Shown: piece after piece, positions 27,267 through 35,385 of the stretch
Layout: each line of letters begins with the position of its first letter
Numbering within the stretch: position 1 is the first letter of the stretch
NCBI RefSeq assembly: GCF_013185915.1
Contig: NZ_JAAZUH010000001.1
Coordinates: 1,612,001-1,676,000 of the forward strand
DNA: 64,000 nucleotides
Direction: 5' to 3'
Source of the DNA: Stenotrophomonas bentonitica
Lineage (GTDB): Bacteria; Pseudomonadota; Gammaproteobacteria; Xanthomonadales; Xanthomonadaceae
Notes under the pieces: model-generated
Seen by the model: only the letters and a program-made list of their open reading frames with translations
Told to the model about the DNA's origin: nothing
Database searches by the model: none
Program-made: the position numbers and the translations under genes

Positions 27267-29258
27267 ATGGACTCGTCATGGATCGATGCCACGCTTGCGT
27301 GGATATCAGCTCACCCGGTGCTCGCCGGCGCGGTCATCTTCCTCATCGCCTTCTGCGATGCGGTGATCGTGCTGGGCGCCATCGTGCCCGCCCTGCCGCT
27401 GCTGTTCGCGGTGGGCGTCTTCATTGGCCTGGGCCAGATCTCGGGACCGTATGCGGTGGCGTGCGCGGCACTGGGCGCCTTCGCCGGTGATGGCATCAGC
27501 TATTGGATAGGCCGGCGCTGGGGCGACCGGCTGCGCGGGGTGTGGCCGTTCAGCCGTTACCCGCAGCTGCTCGACCGTGGCGAAACCATGTTCCGCCGCA
27601 ATGCGTTCAAGAGCATCCTGGTGGCCCGCTACGTGGGCGCGATCCGCCCGTTCGTGCCGGCCATCGCCGGGATGATGAACATGCCGGCGATGCGCTACGT
27701 ACAGGCCAGCGGCATCGCCAGCATTTCCTGGGCGGTGCTGTTCCTTGCACCGGGCTGGGTGCTGGGCGAAGCCTACGACGCGGTCGCGGCGGTGGCCGGG
27801 CGGCTGGTGATGGTGCTGGCGCTGGTCGGCGTGGTGATGGGCGTGGTCTGGGCGATCGTGCTGTACGGCTACCGCTGGTCGGCCGCGCGCATGGACAGCT
27901 GGCTGGCCAGCCTGCTGCAATGGTCGCAGCGCCATCCCACGCTGGGCCGTTATTCGGTCTCCGTGTTCGACCCGCAACGGCGCGAGTCGGTGCCGTTGGC
28001 GATGCTGGCGCTGATGCTGCTGTTGCTGGGCTGGGGCTGGTTCGCGTTGTTGATGGCGGTGGTCGCGCATGGCGAACCGCTGAGCCTGGACCTGGCCGTG
28101 CACCAGGCGATGCTGGCGCTGCGCAACCCGCTGGCCGATTACCCGATGGCCGCGCTGGCCTCGCTCGGCGCCTGGCAGGTACTGCTGCCGCCGACCGTGG
28201 TGACCATGGGCTACCTGATCTGGCGCCGCCGCTGGATGGCCGCCGCGCATTGGCTGGCCGCGCTGGCCTTCGGCCTGGCCCTGACCCGGCTGCTGGGCGC
28301 CACGGTGGACGTGGTGCGGCCGCCGGACGCGAGCAGCGGCTTCGGCTTCCCGTCGGTGTCGGTGACCATGGCCACCATCACCTTCGGCTTCTTCGCGGTG
28401 CTGATCGCGCGTGAGCTGCCCGGGCGCACGCGGGTGTGGCCGTACCTGCTGTCGGGCATCATCGTCAGCCTGATCGGATTCGCGCGGCTGTACCTGGGCG
28501 CGCACTGGCTGAGCGACGTGATCGGCGGCATGTTGTTCGGCACGTTCTGGCTGCTGGTGCTGGGCATTGCCTACCGTCGCCGCTTCAACCGCTCGTTCTG
28601 GGTCAAGCCGGTGTCGTGGCTGTTCTATGGCACCTTCGCGGTGGCCGCGCTGTGGTACGCGCCGCGCAACGTCGACCTGAAGCTGCAGCGCTTCGAACCG
28701 GCCCAGCCTGCGCCGGCCAGGCTGGTGGCGCAGGCCTGGTGGGGCGGCCAGTGGCGCAGCCTGCCGTCGCGCCGCAACGAGTTCGACGACGACCAGCGCT
28801 GGCCGCTGGACGTGCAGGTGGCCGGGCCGCTGGAGCCGTTGCGCGAGCGGCTGGAAAGCCAGGGCTGGCGCGTGCAGCCGCAGGCCGGCTGGGAGCAGGC
28901 GCTGCTGATGCTGGACAAGTCCGCCACCCAGGACGAAGTGCCGGTGCTGCCGGCCACCCTGGACACCCAGGTGGAATCGCTGCTGATGCTGCGCCCGGGC
29001 AACGCGCCCAACGAGATCTTCGCGCTGCGCCTGTGGCCGGCGCCGGCCCAGCTGCAGCCGGGCGACCAGCCGTTGTGGCTCGGAAGCGCGCAGACGCTGC
29101 ACTACCAGCAGCATTTCAAGCTGATCGGGATGTGGCGGCCGATGCGCGGGATCGATCCTTCGCTGACGGCGGTGCGCGAAGCGCTGGAAGGGCTGCCGCA
29201 GGACGTGGGCAACCATCCGGATACCGGCATACCGGTGCTACGCGTCAGGACCTATTGA
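27267..29258 (+). CDS. DedA / PAP2-like / LssY-C three-part membrane protein
   Basis: A 663-residue membrane protein in three parts. Residues about 1-200 are a DedA/SNARE-associated domain (GDGISYWIGRRWGDRLRG, FVARY-type LVARYVGAIRPFVPAIAG), a lipid scramblase/transport fold. Residues about 245-440 are a PAP2 phosphatase-like domain: R351-P352 begin motif one and R407, H413 and D417 form motif three. Residues about 450-663 are a soluble LssY-C-type domain. Odd: motif two should read PSGH but is P362-S363-V364-S365, so the catalytic proton-donor His is absent. Phosphatase activity is therefore doubtful. No gene overlaps; the Lon-N gene follows tail to tail after 1 bp. Confidence 0.82.
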   Translation: MDSSWIDATLAWISAHPVLAGAVIFLIAFCDAVIVLGAIVPALPLLFAVGVFIGLGQISGPYAVACAALGAFAGDGISYWIGRRWGDRLRGVWPFSRYPQLLDRGETMFRRNAFKSILVARYVGAIRPFVPAIAGMMNMPAMRYVQASGIASISWAVLFLAPGWVLGEAYDAVAAVAGRLVMVLALVGVVMGVVWAIVLYGYRWSAARMDSWLASLLQWSQRHPTLGRYSVSVFDPQRRESVPLAMLALMLLLLGWGWFALLMAVVAHGEPLSLDLAVHQAMLALRNPLADYPMAALASLGAWQVLLPPTVVTMGYLIWRRRWMAAAHWLAALAFGLALTRLLGATVDVVRPPDASSGFGFPSVSVTMATITFGFFAVLIARELPGRTRVWPYLLSGIIVSLIGFARLYLGAHWLSDVIGGMLFGTFWLLVLGIAYRRRFNRSFWVKPVSWLFYGTFAVAALWYAPRNVDLKLQRFEPAQPAPARLVAQAWWGGQWRSLPSRRNEFDDDQRWPLDVQVAGPLEPLRERLESQGWRVQPQAGWEQALLMLDKSATQDEVPVLPATLDTQVESLLMLRPGNAPNEIFALRLWPAPAQLQPGDQPLWLGSAQTLHYQQHFKLIGMWRPMRGIDPSLTAVREALEGLPQDVGNHPDTGIPVLRVRTY

Positions 29259-29259
29259 A

Positions 29260-29868
29260 TTACCAATTTTCGTCGATCACGGTGGCGTTGGGCGGCATCC
29301 AGCGCAGCAGTGCGTCCAGGCGCTGGTGCGGGTCGTCCATCTGCAGCAGCTGCAGGCGCTGGGCTTCTTCCAGCGGCATCAGTTCGGCCAGCCGCCAGCC
29401 GACCCAGGCCGACTGATCCAGCAGCGCCGGATGGCTCGGCTCGAAGGCGCTGCCGGCCTGTTCGATGATGTGCGCCAGCACGGTGGAAAGCAGCGCGTGT
29501 TCCGGACGCAGTTCGTCGTCGGGGTCGGGCGCGCTCCACTCGACCTCGGCCACGATCAGGCCGTTGTCGCGGATGCGCGGCGGGCGCGCGTGGAAGCGCC
29601 GGTGGCCGCGCAGGCGCAGCACCAGGACGCCGTCGGCGCCCATGTCGAAGTCTTCGATGCGCGCTTCCACGCCATGCGTGGCCGGGGTGGCCGGGGTGCC
29701 GACCTCTTCCCCTTCCAGGATCAGGCAGATCCCGAACGGGGTATCGTTGCGGCTGCACTCGCGCAGCATGTCCAGGTAGCGGCGCTCGAATACGCGCAGG
29801 CCCAGCGCGGCACCCGGCAGCAGGGCCGAATGCAGCGGAAACAGCGGCAAGGTCGTGGTGTCGGTCAT
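29260..29868 (-). CDS. LON N-terminal (substrate-binding) domain protein
   Basis: A roughly 202-residue stand-alone LON N-terminal domain without ATPase or protease parts. TLPLFPLHSALLPGAALGLRVFERRYLDML is the canonical start of the fold, followed by FGICLILEGEEVG and a helical C-terminal half. The family (PF02190) is common in proteobacteria and its role is unclear; substrate recruitment is a guess from Lon. A GTG at 29880 overlapping the mpl stop (GTGA) would add four residues and imply coupling; MTDTTTLPLF is the more usual start. Neither has a strong ribosome-binding site. Confidence 0.85.
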   Translation of the reverse strand: MTDTTTLPLFPLHSALLPGAALGLRVFERRYLDMLRECSRNDTPFGICLILEGEEVGTPATPATHGVEARIEDFDMGADGVLVLRLRGHRRFHARPPRIRDNGLIVAEVEWSAPDPDDELRPEHALLSTVLAHIIEQAGSAFEPSHPALLDQSAWVGWRLAELMPLEEAQRLQLLQMDDPHQRLDALLRWMPPNATVIDENW

Positions 29869-29876
29869 TGCAGCGC

Positions 29877-31241
29877 TCACCGCGCCTGCAACTGGGCCAG
29901 GAACCGGCGCGGCGCGCCGTCGAAGCCCCCGTTGGACATGAACACCACGTGGTCGCCGGGCTGCACGATGTCACCCAGCTGGACCAGCAACGCGTCGGTG
30001 TCGGGCACCGCATGCGCTTGGCCGCGCACCGCAGCGATCACGCTGGCGGCGTCCCACGCCAGTTCCGGGCGGTGCAGGAACACCACCGCGTCGGCCAGCG
30101 CCAGCGACGGCGCCAGCGCCTCGGCATGCGCACCGAGCCGCATCGAATTGCTGCGCGGCTCCATCGCGACCACGATGCGGCGGGCGCCCACCTTGGCGCG
30201 CAACCCTTCCAGCGTGGTGTGGATCGCGGTGGGGTGGTGGGCAAAGTCGTCGTAGACGGTGATGCCACCCGCCTCGCCGATCACTTCCATGCGCCGCTTG
30301 ACACTGCGGAAGTTCGCCAGCGCCGGGATCACCGTGGCCGGGGCAACGCCAACCGCATGCGCGGCCGCCAGTGCCGCCAGGCCATTGAGCACGTTGTGGC
30401 GGCCGAGCAGCGACCAGCGCACTTCGCCCAGCGCCACGCCACGGTGGTGCACGATGAAGGCGCTGCCATCGGCGTTGACCAGCTCGGCATGCCATTCCAG
30501 GCCGGGGTCGAAGCCGAAGCGCTCCACCGGGGTCCAGCAACCCATCGCCAGCACCTCGGCCAGGTAGGCGTCCTCGCCGTTGACGATCAGCCGCCCGCGC
30601 GCGGGCACGGTGCGGACCAGGTGGTGGAACTGGCGCTGGATCGCGGCCACGTCCGGGAAGATGTCGGCGTGGTCGTACTCGAGGTTGTTGAGGATCGCCA
30701 CCAGCGGGCGGTAGTGCACGAACTTGCTGCGCTTGTCGAAGAACGCGGTGTCGTACTCGTCCGCTTCGACCACGAATTCACGGCCCTGCCCGATCCGTGC
30801 GGAGACGCCGAAGTCTTCAGCCACGCCGCCGATCAGGAAGCCGGGTTCGCGGCCAGCGGCCTGCAGCAGCCAGGTCAGGATGGTGGTGGTGGTGGTCTTG
30901 CCGTGGGTGCCGGCCACGGCCAGCGTGTCGCGGCCCGGCAGCACCTGCTCGGACAGCCACTGCGCGCCTGAAATGTAGCGTTGGCCGGCATCGAGGACGG
31001 CTTCGACCGCCGGATTGCCGCGCGACAGCGCATTGCCGACCACGACTTCGTCGCAGTCGCTGGCGACGCTGTCGGTGCGATAGCCCGGGTCGAGGGCGAT
31101 GCCCAGCTGTTCGAGCTGGGTGGACATCGGCGGGTAGATCGCCTGGTCGCTGCCACGGACCGTATGGCCCAGTTCCCGCGCCAGCGCGGCCACGCCGCCC
31201 ATGAAGGTGCCGGCAATACCAAGAATGTGGATCGTGCTCAT
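29877..31241 (-). CDS. mpl: UDP-MurNAc tripeptide ligase Mpl
   Basis: Mpl (454 residues) ligates recycled murein tripeptide to UDP-N-acetylmuramate in peptidoglycan recycling. HILGIAGTFMGGVAALARELGH is the nucleotide-sugar domain start, AVAGTHGKTTTTTIL the ATP P-loop, and VYDDFAHHPTAIHTTLEGLRA the C-terminal Mur-ligase domain. MSTIHILGI (31241) is preferred to the longer frame. It is upstream of the LON-domain gene, probably in one transcript. Confidence 0.95.
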   Translation of the reverse strand: MSTIHILGIAGTFMGGVAALARELGHTVRGSDQAIYPPMSTQLEQLGIALDPGYRTDSVASDCDEVVVGNALSRGNPAVEAVLDAGQRYISGAQWLSEQVLPGRDTLAVAGTHGKTTTTTILTWLLQAAGREPGFLIGGVAEDFGVSARIGQGREFVVEADEYDTAFFDKRSKFVHYRPLVAILNNLEYDHADIFPDVAAIQRQFHHLVRTVPARGRLIVNGEDAYLAEVLAMGCWTPVERFGFDPGLEWHAELVNADGSAFIVHHRGVALGEVRWSLLGRHNVLNGLAALAAAHAVGVAPATVIPALANFRSVKRRMEVIGEAGGITVYDDFAHHPTAIHTTLEGLRAKVGARRIVVAMEPRSNSMRLGAHAEALAPSLALADAVVFLHRPELAWDAASVIAAVRGQAHAVPDTDALLVQLGDIVQPGDHVVFMSNGGFDGAPRRFLAQLQAR

Positions 31242-31300
31242 CGGACGATTGTCGCCCAAAGCCAACCATGAAGGGGAGGCGCAATGCATCTGGGGGGAGA

Positions 31301-31416
31301 GCCCCCTGAGTCAGGGGGCGGCCGCGTAGCGGCGGGGGTCTGGAAGCAGACAAAGGGGCCCACGGTTTGCGCAGCAAACTGTGGGACTACAGCACGCATG
31401 TATTTGCGTGCTGTAG
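31301..31416. repeat. Cluster of three palindromes
   Basis: From left to right: GCCCCCTGA/TCAGGGGGC (31301-31319) followed by a GGCCGCGTAGCGGC hairpin and G-run; CCCACGGTTTGC (31359-31370) pairing with GCAAACTGTGGG (31374-31385) and ending in CTAC, a minus-oriented GTAG REP variant; and CTACAGCACGCA (31387-31398) pairing perfectly with TGCGTGCTGTAG (31405-31416). The 31242-31611 gap holds no credible gene; 31417-31560 shows nothing I can name. Confidence 0.65.
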
Positions 31417-31560
31417 GGGAATCCCTGATAGCGACGTACTGTGAATACGGACACAATTCATCGCGCCAGCCGCAGTACTCCCGATGGTCCTACTCCCCAA
31501 GAGGCCATCCCACGGGGGGCTCATATTGTGAGGCTCTGAGCAGGCCTGATCGCTGGCGTT

Positions 31561-31606
31561 CTACACCGCACGCCCGGTTCCGATAGGACCGGGCGTGCGC
31601 GTGTAG
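31561..31606 (-). terminator. Long GTAG/CTAC-bounded hairpin after adk
   Basis: CTACAC-CGCACGCCCGGT (31561-31578) pairs with ACCGGGCGTGCG-C-GTGTAG (31588-31606), an 18-bp stem with one bulged base, 5 bp after the adk stop. There is no T-run, so it may be a REP-like 3' stabiliser or a Rho-type end rather than an intrinsic terminator. Confidence 0.5.
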
Positions 31607-31611
31607 GTTGT

Positions 31612-32175
31612 TCAGCCCTTGATGGCTGCGTGGATGCGGGCTTCCACTTCTTCGAGTTCACCCACGCCGTCCACGCGCGCCAGGGTGCCGCGACCTGCAT
31701 AGAAATCCACCACCGGCGCGGTCTGGTCGGTATAGACCTGCAGGCGCTGGCGCACCGATTCCGGATTGTCATCGGCACGGCCCTGCTCGGCCGCACGGCC
31801 GGCAATGCGCTGCACCAGCAGTTCGCTGGCCACGTCCAGCTGCACCACGGCATCCAGCGGCTGGCCGATCTTGGCCAGCAGGACATCCAGCGCGTTGGCC
31901 TGGGCCACGTTGCGCGGGTAACCGTCGAGGATGAAGCCCTTGGCCACGTCCGGCTGGCCCAGGCGCGATTCGAGCATGCCCAGCAGGATGTCGTCGGACA
32001 CCAGGTTGCCGGCGTCCATCACGGCCTTGGCCTGCTTGCCCAGCTCGGTGCCGGCGGCCACTTCGGCACGCAGCAGGTCGCCGGTGGAAATGTGGGCAAT
32101 GCCCAGGTGTTCCTTCAGGCGCGTCGCCTGTGTCCCCTTGCCCGAACCGGGCGGTCCCAACAGAACCAATCGCAT
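31612..32175 (-). CDS. adk: Adenylate kinase
   Basis: Adenylate kinase (187 residues) balances ATP, ADP and AMP. MRLVLLGPPGSGKGTQATRL is the P-loop region; ISTGDLLR and GFILDGYPRN bind AMP. It is the short form: after VQRIAGRAAEQGRADDNPE the protein lacks the long zinc-type LID insert of 214-residue enzymes. MRLVLLGPPG (32175) is the start; upstream codons in frame are ignored. The product supplies ADP/ATP balance next to pfp, though pfp is divergent (140-bp gap). Confidence 0.95.
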   Translation of the reverse strand: MRLVLLGPPGSGKGTQATRLKEHLGIAHISTGDLLRAEVAAGTELGKQAKAVMDAGNLVSDDILLGMLESRLGQPDVAKGFILDGYPRNVAQANALDVLLAKIGQPLDAVVQLDVASELLVQRIAGRAAEQGRADDNPESVRQRLQVYTDQTAPVVDFYAGRGTLARVDGVGELEEVEARIHAAIKG

Positions 32176-32315
32176 CAACCTGACTCCAACTTGGTAAAAA
32201 ACGGAAGGGCGCGCGCCCCGGGATTGTCCACAATCACGCTGCACCGCAATACACGCACTTTACCTCATACCGGTAATGTCCCTGCAATGTCCTTCCCCCC
32301 GACCAAGGTCCGACC

Positions 32316-33572
32316 ATGTCCAAAGGTACCCTGCTGTACGCCCAGTCAGGCGGCGTCACCGCCGTCATCAATGCCACCGCCTCCGCTGTGATCAGCACCG
32401 CCAGGGCCAAGGGAATCAAGGTCTTGGCCGCGCGCAACGGCATTTTGGGGGCGCTGCGCGAGGAGCTGATCGACACCTCGAAGGAATCGGCGGCGGCCAT
32501 CGCGGCGCTGGCCCATACCCCGGGCGGGGCGTTCGGCTCGTGCCGCTACAAGCTCAAGTCGCTGGACGCCGACCGTGCCCGCTACGAGCGCCTGCTGGCG
32601 GTGCTGCAGGCCCATGACGTGCGCTGGTTCCTCTACAACGGCGGCAACGATTCGGCCGACACGGCCTGGAAGGTGTCGCAGCTGGCCAAGGCGTTCGATT
32701 ACGACCTGACCTGCATCGGCGTGCCCAAGACGATCGACAACGACCTGGCGGTGACCGACACCTGCCCCGGCTTCGGCTCGGCGGCCAAGTACACCGCGGT
32801 GTCGGTGCGCGAAGCGGCGCTGGACGTGGCGGCGATGGCCGAAACCTCGACCAAGGTGTTCGTGTACGAGGCCATGGGCCGTCACGCCGGCTGGCTGGCC
32901 GCCGCCGCCGGGCTGGCCGGCAACGGGCCCGATGAGGCGCCGCACATCATCCTGCTGCCCGAGCGCGCCTACGACGAGGCCGCGTTCCTGGCCAAGGTGA
33001 AGCAGGTGGTGGAGCGCGTGGGCCACTGCGTGGTGGTGGCGTCGGAAGGCATCCAGACCGCCGATGGCCGCTTCGTGGCCGACGCCGGCGGCGGTAAGGA
33101 TTCGTTCGGGCACACCCAGCTGGGCGGCGTGGCCTCGCAGCTGGCCGCACGGGTCAAGGACGCGCTGGGCTACAAGGTGCACTGGACCCTGCCCGACTAC
33201 CTGCAGCGCTCGGCGCGGCACATTGCCTCCAAGACCGACTGGGAACAGGCGCAGGCGGTGGGCAAGGCCGCGGTGCAGTACGCACTGAAGGGCCAGAACG
33301 CGGTGATGCCGGTGATCGTGCGCAGCAGCGACGCGCCGTACCGCTGGAAGATCGAGCCGGCGCCGCTGCACAAGGTGGCCAACCACGAGAAGAAGATGCC
33401 GGCCAGCTTCATCCGCCGCGACGGCTTCGGCATCACCGACAAGGCCCGCGCGTACCTGTCGCCACTGATCAAGGGCGAAGCCCCCCTGCCCTACGGCGCG
33501 GATGGTCTGCCGAAGTACGTAACGCTGAAGAACGTGGCGGTAAAAAAGAAATTGCCAGCCTTCGAGGCGTAA
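32316..33572 (+). CDS. pfp: PPi-dependent 6-phosphofructokinase
   Basis: A 418-residue phosphofructokinase using pyrophosphate to phosphorylate fructose-6-phosphate reversibly. The donor site reads G109-G110-N111-D112 (YNGGNDSADT), where the bulky acidic residue after Gly-Gly excludes ATP, and VPKTIDND (136-143) has Lys where ATP enzymes have Gly. FVYEAMGRHAGWLA binds substrate. Xanthomonadales lack ATP-PFK and carry this type. It belongs functionally with hppA (35386) and ppa (46666), the other PPi-consuming enzymes here. Confidence 0.95.
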   Translation: MSKGTLLYAQSGGVTAVINATASAVISTARAKGIKVLAARNGILGALREELIDTSKESAAAIAALAHTPGGAFGSCRYKLKSLDADRARYERLLAVLQAHDVRWFLYNGGNDSADTAWKVSQLAKAFDYDLTCIGVPKTIDNDLAVTDTCPGFGSAAKYTAVSVREAALDVAAMAETSTKVFVYEAMGRHAGWLAAAAGLAGNGPDEAPHIILLPERAYDEAAFLAKVKQVVERVGHCVVVASEGIQTADGRFVADAGGGKDSFGHTQLGGVASQLAARVKDALGYKVHWTLPDYLQRSARHIASKTDWEQAQAVGKAAVQYALKGQNAVMPVIVRSSDAPYRWKIEPAPLHKVANHEKKMPASFIRRDGFGITDKARAYLSPLIKGEAPLPYGADGLPKYVTLKNVAVKKKLPAFEA

Positions 33573-33693
33573 GCGGTTTGCGACACCCTCCGGTGCCGCC
33601 TACAATCCCCCAACGCCGGCAGGACACGTCGGCGTTCGCAACCGCGACCCACCCTCCGCGCCCTGCGGACGATGACAAGGACAGTACCCGACC

Positions 33694-34497
33694 ATGAAGT
33701 GCACCCCTCTGTTTGCCGTGCTGCTGCTCGCTGCGGCGGCCCCGGCGTTTGCCGCCGATACCTGTGAAAGCTCGTTCCTCAAGAAGGGCAACCCACTGAA
33801 GGGCACCAACTTCACCGCTTCGGTCAGCCACCCGGGCCTGACCGTGCCAAGCGCCATTGGCCAGATGCGCGTGATTGCCAAGAACGCCAACATGGACGTG
33901 ATCGACGAAGATGTTGCAAGCGGCTCGATGCTGATCGAAGAACCGCAGACCGGCATGCACAAGAACCTGCCGCTGATCGTCAGTGCGACCAACGAGGGCG
34001 GGACCGGTACGGTCGGCCTGCTTCTGAAGGTCAATCCGGGCGCGTTCGCCAGCACCGATGGCGTGAAGAAGGCGATGTGCGACCTGCTGACCCAGGTCAA
34101 GCCGGGCAAGGCCGGCGAGCAGCTGGCAGCGGCTACCCCGAAGGCGTCGGTGGTGAACACTACGGCCCGTGAGTTCGGTTCGCGCCTGCGCTCGCAGCAC
34201 AAGGACAACCCGGGCGCGATGGAAGCGCGTTACCAGGGCAAGGAATACGCGATCACCGGTCGCGTGATCACCGTGTTCAAGGACGGCAACGGCTACAACA
34301 CCGGCTTCGATGTCGGCGGCAATCCCAGCGGTGGCATCGATTTCGACAGCGTCGCCATCTCCTGCCGTTTCGCGCCGAGCCAGACCGCGTATGCGATGGC
34401 GCTGCGCCCGAAGGAAAACGTCACCCTGAAGGGCGTGATCGATCATTACGATCAGAACAACCGCGTGATGTGGCTGCGGGACTGCAAGGGCAACTGA
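33694..34497 (+). CDS. Secreted protein with C-terminal OB-fold-like domain
   Basis: A 267-residue predicted periplasmic protein: MKCTPLFAVLLLAAAAPAFA is a signal peptide cleaved at AFA-AD. The N-terminal half (about 20-155) is a Cys-containing domain I cannot name. The C-terminal half (ARYQGKEYAITGRVITVFKD to LKGVIDHYDQNNRVMWLRDC) resembles the tRNA_anti-like OB-fold found in small exported proteins. Function unknown. The gene ends in a strong terminator shared with the convergent secreted protein at 34565. Confidence 0.72.
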   Translation: MKCTPLFAVLLLAAAAPAFAADTCESSFLKKGNPLKGTNFTASVSHPGLTVPSAIGQMRVIAKNANMDVIDEDVASGSMLIEEPQTGMHKNLPLIVSATNEGGTGTVGLLLKVNPGAFASTDGVKKAMCDLLTQVKPGKAGEQLAAATPKASVVNTTAREFGSRLRSQHKDNPGAMEARYQGKEYAITGRVITVFKDGNGYNTGFDVGGNPSGGIDFDSVAISCRFAPSQTAYAMALRPKENVTLKGVIDHYDQNNRVMWLRDCKGN

Positions 34498-34527
34498 GCC
34501 CCGCTCCCCGCTGCAGCGATACCCAAA

Positions 34528-34558
34528 CCCGGACGGCCCTGCCGCCCGGGTTTTTTCA
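34528..34558 (+). terminator. Intrinsic terminator
   Basis: AACCCGG (34528-34534) pairs with CCGGGTT (34548-34554), with GGC/GCC pairing inside, followed by TTTT. It ends the 33694-34497 gene; the convergent gene stops at 34565. Confidence 0.8.
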
Positions 34559-34564
34559 TGCCGG

Positions 34565-35068
34565 TTACTGGCAGGCGTTGCCTTCCATCGTCATCTGCGC
34601 GGCGAACATCGGGATCTGCGCGATCTTGCCGGCGGCGGCCTGCTTCTTGGCTTCTTCCAGGTAGATCCGCGACTGGCCCTGGCCGTCGAGTTCGGTCTTC
34701 TGGGTTACCGGCAGGCGCCATACCCGCACCACCGCCTGTTGCGCCGGGCAGGCCGCGCTCGGGACGCGGATCACATCATTGAGCTTCCAGCCCTTGGCTT
34801 CGCTGGGCTGCGCCTTGGTGTAATCGACGAAGCGGGCGCGGGGCTGGCACTGCTCGCTGGTGCGGACCACGGCGAACTTGTAGGGCTGGGCCGCGTCGCC
34901 GGTGAAGGTGCCTTCGAGGCGGGCGCAGGCTTCGGGGATCTGGCGCAGGGTGTGGACGGCGTTGATCGCCTGCGGGGCGCCGATGGGGCGCTGCAGTTCG
35001 GGGGTTTCGGCGGCGGTTGCGGCGAAGGTGGGCAGGAGGGTGAGGAGGAGGAGGTGGCGGGGGGACAT
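34565..35068 (-). CDS. Secreted hypothetical protein
   Basis: A 167-residue predicted periplasmic protein. MSPRHLLLLTLLPTFAATAAE is a signal peptide. The mature part has four Cys (EACARLEG, SEQCQPRARF, SAACPAQQ and a C-terminal NACQ), suggesting two disulfides. I recognise no family; similar proteins occur in Xanthomonadaceae as hypotheticals. It is convergent with the OB-fold protein and divergent from hppA. Confidence 0.7.
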   Translation of the reverse strand: MSPRHLLLLTLLPTFAATAAETPELQRPIGAPQAINAVHTLRQIPEACARLEGTFTGDAAQPYKFAVVRTSEQCQPRARFVDYTKAQPSEAKGWKLNDVIRVPSAACPAQQAVVRVWRLPVTQKTELDGQGQSRIYLEEAKKQAAAGKIAQIPMFAAQMTMEGNACQ

Positions 35069-35137
35069 GGGGCGGCGCCTGTGGGGGTCTGCAGGTGAGG
35101 TTGGCGGGTGGTGGATGAATGTCGCGCCAAGGGCCAG

Positions 35138-35159
35138 GCCAGGCAGGGCCTGGCTCTAC
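35138..35159 (-). repeat. Single GTAG REP palindrome
   Basis: On the minus strand: GTAG followed by AGCCAGGC-CCT-GCCTGGC. Unlike the other REP copies it lies in a divergent gap (35069-35385), upstream of hppA. The rest of this 317-bp gap shows no gene and no strong promoter; it ends with the hppA ribosome-binding site GGGAGGGGAC. Confidence 0.75.
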
Positions 35160-35385
35160 CGCCTCGTGCGTCCGGCAGGTGGGCTTCGCCACGCGGCCTG
35201 GCGCATGCGATGGGCAGGATGGGGAATTTCACTGCATACTCGGGGGCACCAGGATTGCTGAACAAAGCCACACGCTTGATGACCGGGGACGGTCTGAACG
35301 GGTTGGTCCATCGTTGCAGCCCGTTGTGCCCCGCGTGGTGAGGTTCGTCCGTCGACTGGATGCCATCCATCACCCGGGAGGGGAC

